This document shows, piece after piece, positions 52,126-62,039 of a stretch of 64,000 nt of DNA (positions are counted from its first letter, which is position 1; every line of letters starts with the position of its first letter). A model generated the notes under the pieces. It was not told the origin of the DNA and did no database searches. It worked only from the letters and a program-made list of their open reading frames with translations. Location: contig JAZLGF010000023.1 of the NCBI GenBank assembly GCA_045616165.1, forward strand, positions 1-64,000, given 5' to 3'. Source of the stretch: RGIG5612 sp045616165 (lineage in GTDB: Bacteria > Bacillota > Clostridia > Lachnospirales > Lachnospiraceae). Position numbers and translations under genes: made by a program.

Positions 52126-54340
52126 AAATAACCTCTACTTCTTTAGGTGCATCCACCTTGATTTCATTTTCATTCCACTTTATAGTTATCCAACCATATT
52201 GTGTTTTATAACGAGTTGTACAATCAGTTAGGCCATAGTCTTTAAGTATTTGTCTATCTGGAGCTACTTTTATTTTTTTATACCCTGGAAGCAGTGGCTT
52301 AAGTCCTCCAATGTGTTCATACATCCATATTCCTACGCATCCAAACGCATAATGGTTATAGGAATAATCTGTTACTGTGCCATCTTTTCGAATTGCATTC
52401 CAGTTTTCCCATATAGTTGTGGCTCCCTTTGTTACCATATAAAGCCAACTAGGTTGGTTTGTATTAAAAAGAACTTTGTATGCCAAATCTTCATATCCGT
52501 TTTCATATAAAACTTCTAATAAATATGGCACGCTTGCAAAACCAGTATCAAGGCAATTATTATTTTCTTCAATCAAACATACAAGTTTTCGCAATACCTT
52601 TTCTTTTAAATCTAACTTATTATCTAAGGCTCCTGATTTTATTGCTATTACATACTGCCCTTGCAAAGTTTTGCTACATACGCTTCCATCCTCAGAAATA
52701 TAATCATTCAATATCTTATTTTGGGTTTCAGAAAGCTTTTCAATATAATGTGATGCATCTTCATTAAGCACTTCGCATACTTCAATCATGCTGTTAAGGG
52801 TTATGCAGTAATAACACCACGCAACAAGTTCTGCTGTTGCCATTGCGCCCTTCATAGGTCCATCTGGTTGTTCTCTAAGCGACGGGATTAACCAATCCCC
52901 AAAATGCATTAAATGGCCCCAATCAACGCTTTCAATATATTCAAGCCACCTCTTCATGGTCTCAAAGTTATCTCTTAAAACAGTTGCATCGCCATAAATC
53001 TTATATAAATATAGCGGAAGTATTACGCAAACATCTGACCATGCAGCGCATGAGCTTGTTTTGCTTATCATCCTTTGCATTGCATCCTGTGCTGGATGAT
53101 TAGGAATTACAACTGGCACTTCTCCATTATCCAACTGGTCTAGACGAAGTTGGAACAACCATGTTTCCAAGAATTGCTTAAGATCAAATAAAAATGCTCC
53201 TGTAGGTGCAAAAGCGAGAATATCTCCTGTCCATCCCATTCTTTCTCTTTGAGGACAATCAGTAGGCACGCTCATCATATTTGATATTTCGCTCCATGTT
53301 ATTGCATGTTGTAATTTATTGATAAGTTCATGATTAGTTGTAAATTCGCCTACTCTTTCCAGCGGTGTTCCTATAACTTTTATTTTTGCACTAATTATAT
53401 TTTCTTTTTCAAGTCCAGTTATTTTTACATACCTAAAACCGTGGAAAGTAAAAATCGGACAAAGGGTTGTTCCTTTAGATTTTTCGTCAACGATAAAAAC
53501 ATCCCTTTGATCTTTAAACCGTCCTATTATATTTCTTCTGAAATTTCCTTCTTTTGATAATACTTCAGCATGTTCCAAAACTATTTCTGTTTTTTTATTT
53601 ACATCAACTTTTAATTCAACAACACCAGCACATACCTGACCAAAATCAAGCACCATATCTCCTTCTGGAGTTATTATGAGTTCTTTCATAGGTAATTCAT
53701 CAATATATTTCATTGATGGAGTTGGTTGTAGTTTTAAAATATCTTTAGGGTAATCTGCTTCAAAGCAAGGCTCCCACTTAGCTTCTTCGGAGCATAAATC
53801 CCATTTTTCACCAATATATAAATCTGAATACTTAATAAAAAAATTTCTTGATACTGCTGTATCATCAATAGGAATTATTTTTTTTCCAACTTCTATTTGA
53901 CCAATAAAGCCTAATTTGTTTCCGTACTGGCAGCTTTCTCCGTTAAGACCTACTCTTCCAATGTACCAACCATCTGCCAGATATATTCTTAAATCATTTT
54001 TTCCACACTTTAGCTGTTTTGAAATATTGTATGTTTGATACCATATAAGTTTGTTGTAATTAGTAGTTTCCGGAGCGAGAAATGCATCACCTATTTTTTC
54101 TCCGTTTAGTCTTAATTCATAAACGCCATGAGCTGATGCACAAATAAACGCAACTTCATTTAAATTTTCAGAATCTATAAAAAACTCAAATTTTATTTCT
54201 TTGCATGGTTTTAAATCGATACTTCCATCGCCAAACTCTGTCCCCGGAAGAATAGATTCTTCTAGTGTAAGAGGCAATTCTTCAATTGCCTCTTCTTGTG
54301 TGGGTTCTATCCAGTTTGCTTGCCATTTTTTTACATTCAT
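52118..54340 (-). CDS. GH78 alpha-L-rhamnosidase
   Basis: This 740-residue enzyme removes terminal alpha-L-rhamnose from glycosides. N-terminal beta domains (residues 1-330) include FLAPETTNYNKLIWYQTYN. The (alpha/alpha)6 barrel carries the GH78 signature TDCPQRERMGWTGD ending at D373, and a C-terminal beta domain contains GGLKPLLPGYKKI. There is no signal peptide, so rhamnosides are cleaved inside the cell after uptake by the ABC transporter encoded just upstream. It follows the second permease gene by 30 bases. Confidence 0.93.
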   Translation of the reverse strand: MNVKKWQANWIEPTQEEAIEELPLTLEESILPGTEFGDGSIDLKPCKEIKFEFFIDSENLNEVAFICASAHGVYELRLNGEKIGDAFLAPETTNYNKLIWYQTYNISKQLKCGKNDLRIYLADGWYIGRVGLNGESCQYGNKLGFIGQIEVGKKIIPIDDTAVSRNFFIKYSDLYIGEKWDLCSEEAKWEPCFEADYPKDILKLQPTPSMKYIDELPMKELIITPEGDMVLDFGQVCAGVVELKVDVNKKTEIVLEHAEVLSKEGNFRRNIIGRFKDQRDVFIVDEKSKGTTLCPIFTFHGFRYVKITGLEKENIISAKIKVIGTPLERVGEFTTNHELINKLQHAITWSEISNMMSVPTDCPQRERMGWTGDILAFAPTGAFLFDLKQFLETWLFQLRLDQLDNGEVPVVIPNHPAQDAMQRMISKTSSCAAWSDVCVILPLYLYKIYGDATVLRDNFETMKRWLEYIESVDWGHLMHFGDWLIPSLREQPDGPMKGAMATAELVAWCYYCITLNSMIEVCEVLNEDASHYIEKLSETQNKILNDYISEDGSVCSKTLQGQYVIAIKSGALDNKLDLKEKVLRKLVCLIEENNNCLDTGFASVPYLLEVLYENGYEDLAYKVLFNTNQPSWLYMVTKGATTIWENWNAIRKDGTVTDYSYNHYAFGCVGIWMYEHIGGLKPLLPGYKKIKVAPDRQILKDYGLTDCTTRYKTQYGWITIKWNENEIKVDAPKEVEVIYG

Positions 54341-54370
54341 AATTAAAGGAGAATATCTTATTAAAAAGGA

Positions 54371-55396
54371 TTAATTTTGTGTTTGCGCAAATTCACTCAA
54401 TTTTTTAGCATTTTCAGCTTTTATCTTTTTAGCCTTAAACATTTTTATTTCATCAAGTTTATAACTGTTTGAAGAATAGATAAGGAAGATACAAACTAAA
54501 ACGCCAATAATTACTTGTTGCCAGGAATTAGAAAGTCTCATGTTACTAAGTCCTGAGAAAATAAACGCCTGGGTAATAGAGCCCATAAATACTGCTATTG
54601 GTTGGCTTGTAAGTTTGCCAAAAATTGCACCAATGAACATCGGCAAAAATGCATTCATAAAATATGACGAAGAAGTAAGACCAGTTGATGGATCAATAAA
54701 ACCAATGTTACTTATGTAAACCATACCTGCCATACCCATTAGTGCGCCAGCAATAGCATAGCAATAAACTGCATTTTTCTTTTCTTTAATTCCAACATCA
54801 ACAGCAATTTTTTGTCCGCTTGCAAGTGCACGTCTGTTATAACCAATTTTTGAATAGTCATAAACGATTACTAAAAGTGCAACAACAATCAACATTAAAA
54901 TTATTCCGTATGGCCATCTAGCCCAAATAAGAATATTTATCTTACCAATCATACGTATACCCTTAGAATTGTTAACAATGAATCCCAAAGCTTCATATAT
55001 CATTGCTAAACCAAGAGAAACAACCATTGGTGGCAATTCTAAAAGCACGTAAACGATTCCTGAAATAAGTCCAAAAATAGTTGCAACAATAACTACGATT
55101 AAAAAGAATCCTAACCAGCTTGCTCCCATATCCTTTGCAATATTTCCACCAATTATTGATGAAACTACAAGGTTAGCACCAAGTGCAAAATCGAAACGTC
55201 CAGTCTGCAAATTAATTGTCATTGCCTGGGCAACCAAACCCGAAAAAACTGCCGAATACATCATTGACTGTATATCGGATCCTACTCCATACCCTGAAAA
55301 GCCCAAAGCTCTTGTGAGTATAAAGAAAAACAGATATGTTCCTACAGGAAGAATCAATGTTATTCCAATATTTTTTAATAATTTAGTTGCCTTCAT
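54371..55396 (-). CDS. Sugar ABC transporter permease (RbsC type)
   Basis: This 341-residue permease of the BPD_transp_2 family (ribose/xylose/AI-2 type) has eight or more hydrophobic segments. QTGRFDFALGANLVVSSIIGG is the conserved N-terminal region, and RALASGQKIAVDVGI is the cytoplasmic coupling loop (equivalent of RxxxAxGxNxxAAxxSGI). With the other permease it should form a heterodimeric channel. It is separated from the binding-protein gene by a strong hairpin. Confidence 0.9.
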   Translation of the reverse strand: MKATKLLKNIGITLILPVGTYLFFFILTRALGFSGYGVGSDIQSMMYSAVFSGLVAQAMTINLQTGRFDFALGANLVVSSIIGGNIAKDMGASWLGFFLIVVIVATIFGLISGIVYVLLELPPMVVSLGLAMIYEALGFIVNNSKGIRMIGKINILIWARWPYGIILMLIVVALLVIVYDYSKIGYNRRALASGQKIAVDVGIKEKKNAVYCYAIAGALMGMAGMVYISNIGFIDPSTGLTSSSYFMNAFLPMFIGAIFGKLTSQPIAVFMGSITQAFIFSGLSNMRLSNSWQQVIIGVLVCIFLIYSSNSYKLDEIKMFKAKKIKAENAKKLSEFAQTQN

Positions 55397-55454
55397 AATA
55401 CTAATCCTCTTTAATAGTATTTTCTTAACTTTACTTGTTTACAAAAAATCTTCC

Positions 55455-55482
55455 CGGAGCCTACCTTTTACGGCAGGCTCCG
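55455..55482 (-). promoter_or_regulatory. Intra-operon hairpin after the binding-protein gene
   Basis: CGGAGCCTACC (55455-55465) and GGCAGGCTCCG (55472-55482) pair over 11 positions with one mismatch. A T run follows on the minus strand after 5 bases. It lies between the solute-binding-protein gene and the downstream permease, a common place for partial termination or 3' protection that raises binding-protein expression. Confidence 0.65.
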
Positions 55483-55502
55483 TTCAATATTTTAATTAAT
55501 TT

Positions 55503-56672
55503 TTACTTTAATCCTGCTAATGCCTGATCAAGAGTCTTATTGTAAAGAGCAATTTCATCTTCTAAAGTTGCATCTGGGTTGTAAGCTTTGATTACATTAG
55601 CAACGTCTTCTGCTGATGCGAAGAAGTTTCCATCCTGATGGAATTCATAAACCGCATTAAACTCTTCTGGATTTGTAATTAACCAACGTTGAACTGGCAT
55701 ACGAAGAGGTGCACCTGCTTCATCTTGTGTAAGTTCTTGGTTACCAAGTACTGCGTTCATAATCATAGCGAAATGACATCCAAATACTAATTCTTCGCAG
55801 TCATAAACTAATGCTTCAATACATCCTGCATTCATAAAGTCAACATATGCATCTGAAACTTCACCGATTGCTGCCATAGCAAATGGATTTCCTGCTTGAA
55901 GTCTTTCACCTTCAGCCTGGAAGAATAATGCAATATTAAATGATGAAGCTACAGCATCAAAATCTTGTGCAAGCATCTGACCTTGTGAAATAAACCATTC
56001 GTCGCCTTCTGGGAATCCTTCAAGAATATCTGTTGCTGGATTGAATTTGTCATATCCACCATCTTTAAGTCCTTGTAAGAAACCTTCTTGACGATCTTTG
56101 AAGAACTGAACGAAAGCAGCTCCACCATTACAATACATAATGTGTTTGTGATTTTTCTCTGCTAATGCTTTTCCTAAAAGATATCCGCCATAGTAATCGC
56201 CGTTAACTTCTTGACCATTAACTTCTGCTGTAAGCTTATAGCATCCAAGATACTTTGGATTATCTTTAACGTCTTCATAAGCATCTCCTGTACCTATGTA
56301 GTACATTCCACGTTCTGTACATGCTTTAATTGTTTCAGCAAGACCAAGGTTGTAGTATCCGAAGAATGCTTGGCAACCTGCGTCAGCACATCTGTTAACG
56401 AAATCCATTTCAGCTTCTGCATCAGCAATTGATTCTGAATACATGAATTCAACATTAAAGTGTTCTGCAAGATAGTCAAAATATTTTTGCATTTCAAGAG
56501 TCTGCTCATCTGTTGTATCATATAATTCAACACCAATTTTTACTGTTTCTTCTGGCCATGAACCATCTAATTTTGATTCGCCATCAGAACTCTTTCCGTC
56601 CTTCTTGCCACCGCAAGCTACGAGCATTACGACCATAGCTGCAGTTAACAATATAGCTAGTAATTTTTTCAT
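55503..56672 (-). CDS. Sugar-type ABC transporter substrate-binding lipoprotein
   Basis: This 389-residue periplasmic-binding-protein type I protein has a lipobox (VACGG, cysteine at residue 20). EETVKIGVELYDTTDEQTLEMQKY begins the first Rossmann-like lobe, and FQAEGERLQAG and GCIEALVYDCEE lie in the second. It should bind the imported glycoside outside the membrane. The ligand is unknown; operon context points to a rhamnose-containing glycoside. A good Shine-Dalgarno AAGGAGGGG precedes the start. Confidence 0.9.
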   Translation of the reverse strand: MKKLLAILLTAAMVVMLVACGGKKDGKSSDGESKLDGSWPEETVKIGVELYDTTDEQTLEMQKYFDYLAEHFNVEFMYSESIADAEAEMDFVNRCADAGCQAFFGYYNLGLAETIKACTERGMYYIGTGDAYEDVKDNPKYLGCYKLTAEVNGQEVNGDYYGGYLLGKALAEKNHKHIMYCNGGAAFVQFFKDRQEGFLQGLKDGGYDKFNPATDILEGFPEGDEWFISQGQMLAQDFDAVASSFNIALFFQAEGERLQAGNPFAMAAIGEVSDAYVDFMNAGCIEALVYDCEELVFGCHFAMIMNAVLGNQELTQDEAGAPLRMPVQRWLITNPEEFNAVYEFHQDGNFFASAEDVANVIKAYNPDATLEDEIALYNKTLDQALAGLK

Positions 56673-56712
56673 GTTTACCCCTCCTTAAGGTTAATTAACA
56701 TTAAAATATATA

Positions 56713-57699
56713 TTACCTCGGAAGTAGTCTTGTTCTATAACTAAGACTGCTTACCAAAACAACCACGATAAAAATAATTCCTCTGATGATTTGTATCTGG
56801 CCTGTATCAAGACCCATCATCGTAAGACCTGTATTTAAAACTGTAATGGTTACCGCGCCAACAAGTCCTGCACTAATCTTAGATTTTGGACCACCCGAAA
56901 GAGGCATACCACCAAGTACAAGTGCAACCATTACATTATTTCCCAATGCTCCACCGGTAGATGACGTAACTGTTCTTGTTCTAATCATTATAAGAAAGGC
57001 TGCAATCGCAACACCTATTGATCCAATTAAGAAAACGATATATGTAATTTTTTTTGTGGAAATACCGCTTTGCTTAGTAGCAAAAATATTACCACCCATA
57101 TTTTTTGCTTCTAATCCTAATGGGGTATAATTAAACAAGAATAAACAAATCAGAAAAAATACAATTAACACAGCAACACTAATCATAGACATCTGAGTAA
57201 ATGTAAATTCCGGTATAGGGTTTACAGAATCTACCAACCTTAATGTCGTAGCACTTCCCATCATAGCTAAAGTAAGAGCTGCAAAAATTGAACCTAAAAT
57301 GATTGTGAAAATAAAGAACGGTACGTTTACATGTGTTGCAAGAATACTTTTTATTACGCCAATCGCTACAGAAACACCAAGTATTACAAGGCCTCCCAAA
57401 AGAAGATTGCCTGTTGAGATTGTTACCATTGTTCCTAAAACAGCTGACATACAAAGGCTTCCGCCTAATGACATATCAAAATATCCTGCGGAAAAAATAA
57501 ATACAGCACCTATTGTACATATCGCTGTAGTCAGCACACTAGAAGACATACTCTGCAAACTATCAGTCGAAAGTAATTTCCAATTGGTTAAAAATCCAAA
57601 AACTATAATTACCAATACAAGCCCCGCATAAGGTGCTATATTGCCAATTAAACGCGCATCAACTTTTGATGTCTTTTTCTTTTTTGTTGCTTCGTCCAT
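56713..57699 (-). CDS. Sugar ABC transporter permease (RbsC type), second subunit
   Basis: This 328-residue BPD_transp_2 permease has a cytoplasmic N terminus (MDEATKKKKTSK) and about eight membrane segments. GYFDMSLGGSLCMSAVLGTMV is the conserved first repeat, and LGLEAKNMGGNIFATKQSGI is the coupling loop. It pairs with the 341-residue permease. It follows the ATPase gene by 44 bases and precedes the binding-protein gene by 40 bases. Confidence 0.9.
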   Translation of the reverse strand: MDEATKKKKTSKVDARLIGNIAPYAGLVLVIIVFGFLTNWKLLSTDSLQSMSSSVLTTAICTIGAVFIFSAGYFDMSLGGSLCMSAVLGTMVTISTGNLLLGGLVILGVSVAIGVIKSILATHVNVPFFIFTIILGSIFAALTLAMMGSATTLRLVDSVNPIPEFTFTQMSMISVAVLIVFFLICLFLFNYTPLGLEAKNMGGNIFATKQSGISTKKITYIVFLIGSIGVAIAAFLIMIRTRTVTSSTGGALGNNVMVALVLGGMPLSGGPKSKISAGLVGAVTITVLNTGLTMMGLDTGQIQIIRGIIFIVVVLVSSLSYRTRLLPR

Positions 57700-57743
57700 A
57701 CCAGTTCTCCTTAAATGCGAACATTCATTATATGGGTTAATAA

Positions 57744-59252
57744 TTAAATCATTACATCTATAATTTCGTTTTCGGAAAGTTCCTTACTTCTTAAAAACTC
57801 TCCTGCAAATTCGCCATCTTTCAATATGATTATCCTATCGCTCATACCTAATAGTTCAGTCATTTCTTCAGATATCATAATGATAGATGTTCCTTTTTTT
57901 CTCATATCATTAATCAAAGCATACATCGCAGCTTTAACGCCGATATCAACACCTCTAGTTGGGCAATCAAGAATAAGAATGTCACAATCTCTTCCAATCC
58001 ATTTTCCAAAAACTACTTTTTGTTTATTTCCGCCTGAAAGATATTGAACATCTTGTTTAATAGATGCACATTTTATAGACAAGTCATTAACTTGCTTCAT
58101 AACATAGTCATTACATGCCTTTTGGCTTAAATAAAGTCCTTTTTGAAGTTTGTCAAATCCTGCTGCAAGAATATTATCTTTAATGCTTTCAGTAAGAACC
58201 AAAGCTTCTTTATCTCTATCTTTTGATACATACCCAAATCCATGAAGAAGTGCCTCTCTAGCACTCTTGATTTCATCTCCAGAACGCATGTCTACAACTC
58301 TACCACTTAATATAGTAGCTTCACCGAAGCATGCCTTTCCAAGTTCATGCATTCCACAGTGCGATAGTCCACCAATACCTAATATCTCACCTTTATGAAG
58401 TTCCATAGAAAAATTCATTAACATTCCCTGGCCGGTTGTTACATCTTCTACTTTAAGTACAACTTCATCTGACACTGGTTCACCATAATCACTTCTGTAA
58501 TATTCGCCAGTCATTTCTCTGCCTACCATATGTCTTTTTATAACAACTTCGTCAAATTCTTCTCTATCTAAAGTTGCTATAAGTTTTCCATCTCGTAAAA
58601 CTGTCAGTGTATCGCAAATTTCCATAAGTTCTTCAAGGTCATGTGAAATAAATACAACTGCTTTATTCTCATCACGCATTTTTTTCATAATGTTGTAGAT
58701 AATTACACGACCTTGTTGTGACAAAGCTGTAGTAGTTTCATCTACTACAAGCATTTCCGGATTCATGTATACAGTTTTAGCAATCTCTACTAACTTTCTA
58801 TCTTGCATATTTAAAGTATCTATCAACGCCAATGGATCTACATTCTCAAATCCAATTGAATCCAACGCTTTCTTGGCTTCATTACTCATCTTTTTTTTGT
58901 TTATAAATACTTTTCCAAATTTTGCTTCTTCACCTAGAAAAATATTTTCAGCAATAGAAATACCAGGAACTGTACCTTGTTCCTGTACTATCATTCCTAT
59001 TCCTAGGCTTGTTCCTTCTATCATTGTTGATGGTTTATGTAGATTGCCTTTGAAAAACATTTCACCGCTTGTTGGCGGTTGCATGCCAGCGGCAATAGAC
59101 GTAATGGTAGATTTACCTGAACCATTCTCCCCAATTAGACCTGTAATTTTACCCCTGTAGACCTTAAAATCAACTTCATCAAGAGCTATTGTAGGCCCAA
59201 AGTGTTTAGAAAGTTTTTTAGTTTCAAATATTATTTCATCATGTTCTGACAT
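57744..59252 (-). CDS. Sugar ABC transporter ATPase (RbsA/MglA type, two ATP-binding domains)
   Basis: This roughly 502-residue duplicated ABC ATPase has first-domain Walker A GLIGENGSGKST, Walker B MLVVDETTTALS and H-loop ISHDLEE. The second domain has a degenerate Walker A (GIGGLSHCGMHELGKACFG) but a good signature (LSGGNKQK) and Walker B (ILILDCPTRGVD), as is typical of this family. I use the ATG at 59252; the in-frame GTG at 59270 leaves no room for a ribosome binding site. It is the first gene of the eight-gene operon, divergent from the AraC-GH39 regulator. Confidence 0.93.
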   Translation of the reverse strand: MSEHDEIIFETKKLSKHFGPTIALDEVDFKVYRGKITGLIGENGSGKSTITSIAAGMQPPTSGEMFFKGNLHKPSTMIEGTSLGIGMIVQEQGTVPGISIAENIFLGEEAKFGKVFINKKKMSNEAKKALDSIGFENVDPLALIDTLNMQDRKLVEIAKTVYMNPEMLVVDETTTALSQQGRVIIYNIMKKMRDENKAVVFISHDLEELMEICDTLTVLRDGKLIATLDREEFDEVVIKRHMVGREMTGEYYRSDYGEPVSDEVVLKVEDVTTGQGMLMNFSMELHKGEILGIGGLSHCGMHELGKACFGEATILSGRVVDMRSGDEIKSAREALLHGFGYVSKDRDKEALVLTESIKDNILAAGFDKLQKGLYLSQKACNDYVMKQVNDLSIKCASIKQDVQYLSGGNKQKVVFGKWIGRDCDILILDCPTRGVDIGVKAAMYALINDMRKKGTSIIMISEEMTELLGMSDRIIILKDGEFAGEFLRSKELSENEIIDVMI

Positions 59253-59270
59253 AAAAATACCCCAATCCAC

Positions 59271-59552
59271 AAGCTGAAATCTAATTTATTTTATTACACA
59301 CCCATAATTATAGTTTATGATAACAAGTATATTTTTATATTTCGTCCATTCTATTATTGAGTTAACCTTCTTTTTTTTACTTTGTTTGTATTTGTTTTTT
59401 TATTACATTAAAATCTTTCTACTTTTTTACTATTTTAAATTAAAATATTTCTATTTTTTTAACTATATGTTATTATTGCATTATATCCAGACATAATATT
59501 CATTTTATAATATTTATTTGTTATTTTTTACTAAACAATACTCGTTTTTTTT
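59271..59552. promoter_or_regulatory. AT-rich divergent regulatory region of the glycoside locus
   Basis: This gap of about 300 bases holds no gene. On the minus strand TATAAT at 59307-59312 lies 55 bases upstream of the ATPase start and is the probable -10 of the operon. No matching -35 is evident, consistent with an activator-dependent promoter. The rest is poly-T rich (many TTTTTT runs), with no clear palindrome I can assign to the AraC-type regulator. Confidence 0.45.
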
Positions 59553-59585
59553 GTGAAAATAATATATATTCAGGAGATAATAACC

Positions 59586-62033
59586 ATGGCCAATATTACA
59601 GTAAAAACATCAAACCATATTTCTACAGACTTTACTTGGAGCGAAAAATTACAATTCTTTTTTATTCTTAACGGATTCGTTCACATGCAAGTTAATTCTG
59701 ATAATTATGTGCTTAATAAAAATGATTTCTTTTTTATCAAACCTTATGAATTTTATTGTTGCTTAAATTCCGATGATTCGTGCAAATACTTTATTGTTGA
59801 AGTTCCTCTAGAAATTATTGAATCGGCATGTCCAGATTTTAGATTATATACTTTTGCAAATAGATTTATCCGTTCTGGAAACGAAGATGCGTCATATAAT
59901 GAAATATGTTCAAACCTTGCTTCAATAGCATTAAACAACTTCGAAAAGCCTTCTGACAATCTATTAAAATATCGTTGCGTTCTTAATATTACTGAAATCA
60001 TTATTCGAAATTTTTTGGTAACACTAGAGCAAGAAAATGACATAGTTAAAGAAAAAGAATCTCAACAAATTTTTTCTATTTTCCACTATATCGAAGATCA
60101 TTACGCTGAAAACTTTTCACTTAGTGATATTTCAAAAGCATGTCATTTTCACCCTCAATATTTTTCGGTATATTTTAAAAAGAAATTTAAAACAAATTTT
60201 ACCGACTTCTTAAATTCTTTTAGGGTTAACAAAAGTATTTCCTTATTAAATTCCGGAAAAAAAAGTATTCTTGATGTTGCCTTGGCTGTTGGTTTTAACA
60301 ATCATAAAACTTATTCTTCTGCTTTCAAGAAACAATACAATCTTACTCCTGGTCAATTTAGACAACGTCTTAAACTTAATCCGATATCTAACGATGATGT
60401 AAATATCAATGAAACTGATTTTGAGGATTTATTAAACTTTGCTAATAAAGAAAAAAACTATTCTGTTTTTTCTAATATTCCTCGTAAAATTAAAAATATT
60501 TCTTTCTCGTACGACGATTCAGTATGTATTAACAACAAAATGCTTAAAGGTATTACCGTGGGAAGAGCTATCTCCTGTCTAAGGCAAGAAGTTCAAAATC
60601 AACTATCAAAAGTTATTAAAACAATGCCTTTGGACTTTATTCGAATACGTGATATTTTTTCCGACGACATGTTTGTATATTATGAAGATGCAGACAAGAA
60701 TCAATCTTATAGTTGGAAATATATTGACGAAATCCTTGATTACATTCTCTCGTTAAATATTATCCCTTTTATAGAAATAGGATATATGCCTAGCCAGCTG
60801 GCATCTAAAAAGCAATATGCTGGATGGCAATACCATCCAAATATCAGTTATCCAAAATCAATAGAAAAATGGATGCTTCTTATTTCAAAATTTATTGAGC
60901 ATTTAAATATTCGTTATGGAAAACAGCAAGTACATACATGGATTTTTGATTTTTGGACATCCCCTAACCTAAATCTTTCCGATGGATATTGGAGAGAAAG
61001 TAAAGAAAAGTTTTTCACATTTTATGAAGCCACTTACAATGCTATAAAAAGAACTGACCCGGAAATATTTTTTGGCACGCCAAACTTTTCATACCCTTCG
61101 GGTCTTTTATGGTATAAAGATTTTTTAGATTTTGCTTATCAAAAAAATCTTTCTCCTAGTTTTATAGGCGTACATTTATATAATTGCGGCGATGGTCTTG
61201 GTGATAACAAACAAGACTTTATGCGTTACACATCTTATGATGAAAATCAAGAAGTTTTTGACTTTCGTCCTGAAATGAATGTCATCTCTGATTCCCTTCT
61301 TACCGTTTATAAGTTAATTAAAGAGAGTCCTTTCCCAGACCTTAAAATAATTGTAGATGATTGGAGTTTAACTTTTAATCCTACTGACTATTTAAGAGAT
61401 ACTTGTTTTATGGCTCCATATATTTGTAAAACATTTTTTGATATTAGTCCTAATCTTTTAGCTGGAAGTTTTACATCCCTTTCAGACATAAACGAAGAAT
61501 ATTATAGTACAGATAAAATGTTCCCTGGAGGCCAAGGTCTTTTTGAGTATCACGGTATTCCTAAAGCCTCATTTTTTGGATTAGTATACTCTTATAGATT
61601 TAGTAAAAACATTTTGCAATCAGAAAATAACTATATCATTGGAAAAACACATGATGGTTTTGAAATCCTGCTTTACAATACTGGAACAGGTGGTCGCAAT
61701 GAAATTCTAGATAAGTATGCTTTGCCATCGTATAACAATAGATATTCAACTTTTACAAAATCAGGTGTTATGGATTTTAACATTGTCGCACGATTACGAC
61801 CTGGTACCTACTCTATAACTATAAATAGATTAAATCGTAACGTAGGTTCTTCTTATGATTTATGGCAAAAGATGGGATCTCCAAAACGTCCCGATAGAGA
61901 AATTGTTGACTACTTAAAACATACAAGTGCCCCTTCTATCACATATCGTCAAGAGCGCACACAAAATTATATTTATATTAACGAAACCGTTGATCCTTTC
62001 GGAATTTCATATATCTCTATAAAAATGCTATAA
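59586..62033 (+). CDS. AraC-type regulator fused to a GH39-like domain
   Basis: This roughly 815-residue protein has an N-terminal cupin-like sensor domain (1-130) and an AraC/XylS DNA-binding domain with two helix-turn-helix units at about 155-260 (FSLSDISKACHFHPQYFSVYFKKKF; ILDVALAVGFNNHKTYSSAFKK). A GH39-type TIM barrel and beta domain follow. The GH39 acid/base position (WNEPN in active enzymes) reads WTSPN with S459, and the nucleophile position (TEW) reads DDW with D592, so the barrel is probably a sugar sensor, not an enzyme. The ATG at 59586 follows AGGAGA; an upstream GTG at 59553 lacks one. It is divergent from the transporter/GH78/GH2 operon and probably activates it. Confidence 0.85.
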   Translation: MANITVKTSNHISTDFTWSEKLQFFFILNGFVHMQVNSDNYVLNKNDFFFIKPYEFYCCLNSDDSCKYFIVEVPLEIIESACPDFRLYTFANRFIRSGNEDASYNEICSNLASIALNNFEKPSDNLLKYRCVLNITEIIIRNFLVTLEQENDIVKEKESQQIFSIFHYIEDHYAENFSLSDISKACHFHPQYFSVYFKKKFKTNFTDFLNSFRVNKSISLLNSGKKSILDVALAVGFNNHKTYSSAFKKQYNLTPGQFRQRLKLNPISNDDVNINETDFEDLLNFANKEKNYSVFSNIPRKIKNISFSYDDSVCINNKMLKGITVGRAISCLRQEVQNQLSKVIKTMPLDFIRIRDIFSDDMFVYYEDADKNQSYSWKYIDEILDYILSLNIIPFIEIGYMPSQLASKKQYAGWQYHPNISYPKSIEKWMLLISKFIEHLNIRYGKQQVHTWIFDFWTSPNLNLSDGYWRESKEKFFTFYEATYNAIKRTDPEIFFGTPNFSYPSGLLWYKDFLDFAYQKNLSPSFIGVHLYNCGDGLGDNKQDFMRYTSYDENQEVFDFRPEMNVISDSLLTVYKLIKESPFPDLKIIVDDWSLTFNPTDYLRDTCFMAPYICKTFFDISPNLLAGSFTSLSDINEEYYSTDKMFPGGQGLFEYHGIPKASFFGLVYSYRFSKNILQSENNYIIGKTHDGFEILLYNTGTGGRNEILDKYALPSYNNRYSTFTKSGVMDFNIVARLRPGTYSITINRLNRNVGSSYDLWQKMGSPKRPDREIVDYLKHTSAPSITYRQERTQNYIYINETVDPFGISYISIKML

Positions 62034-62039
62034 AGCTTT

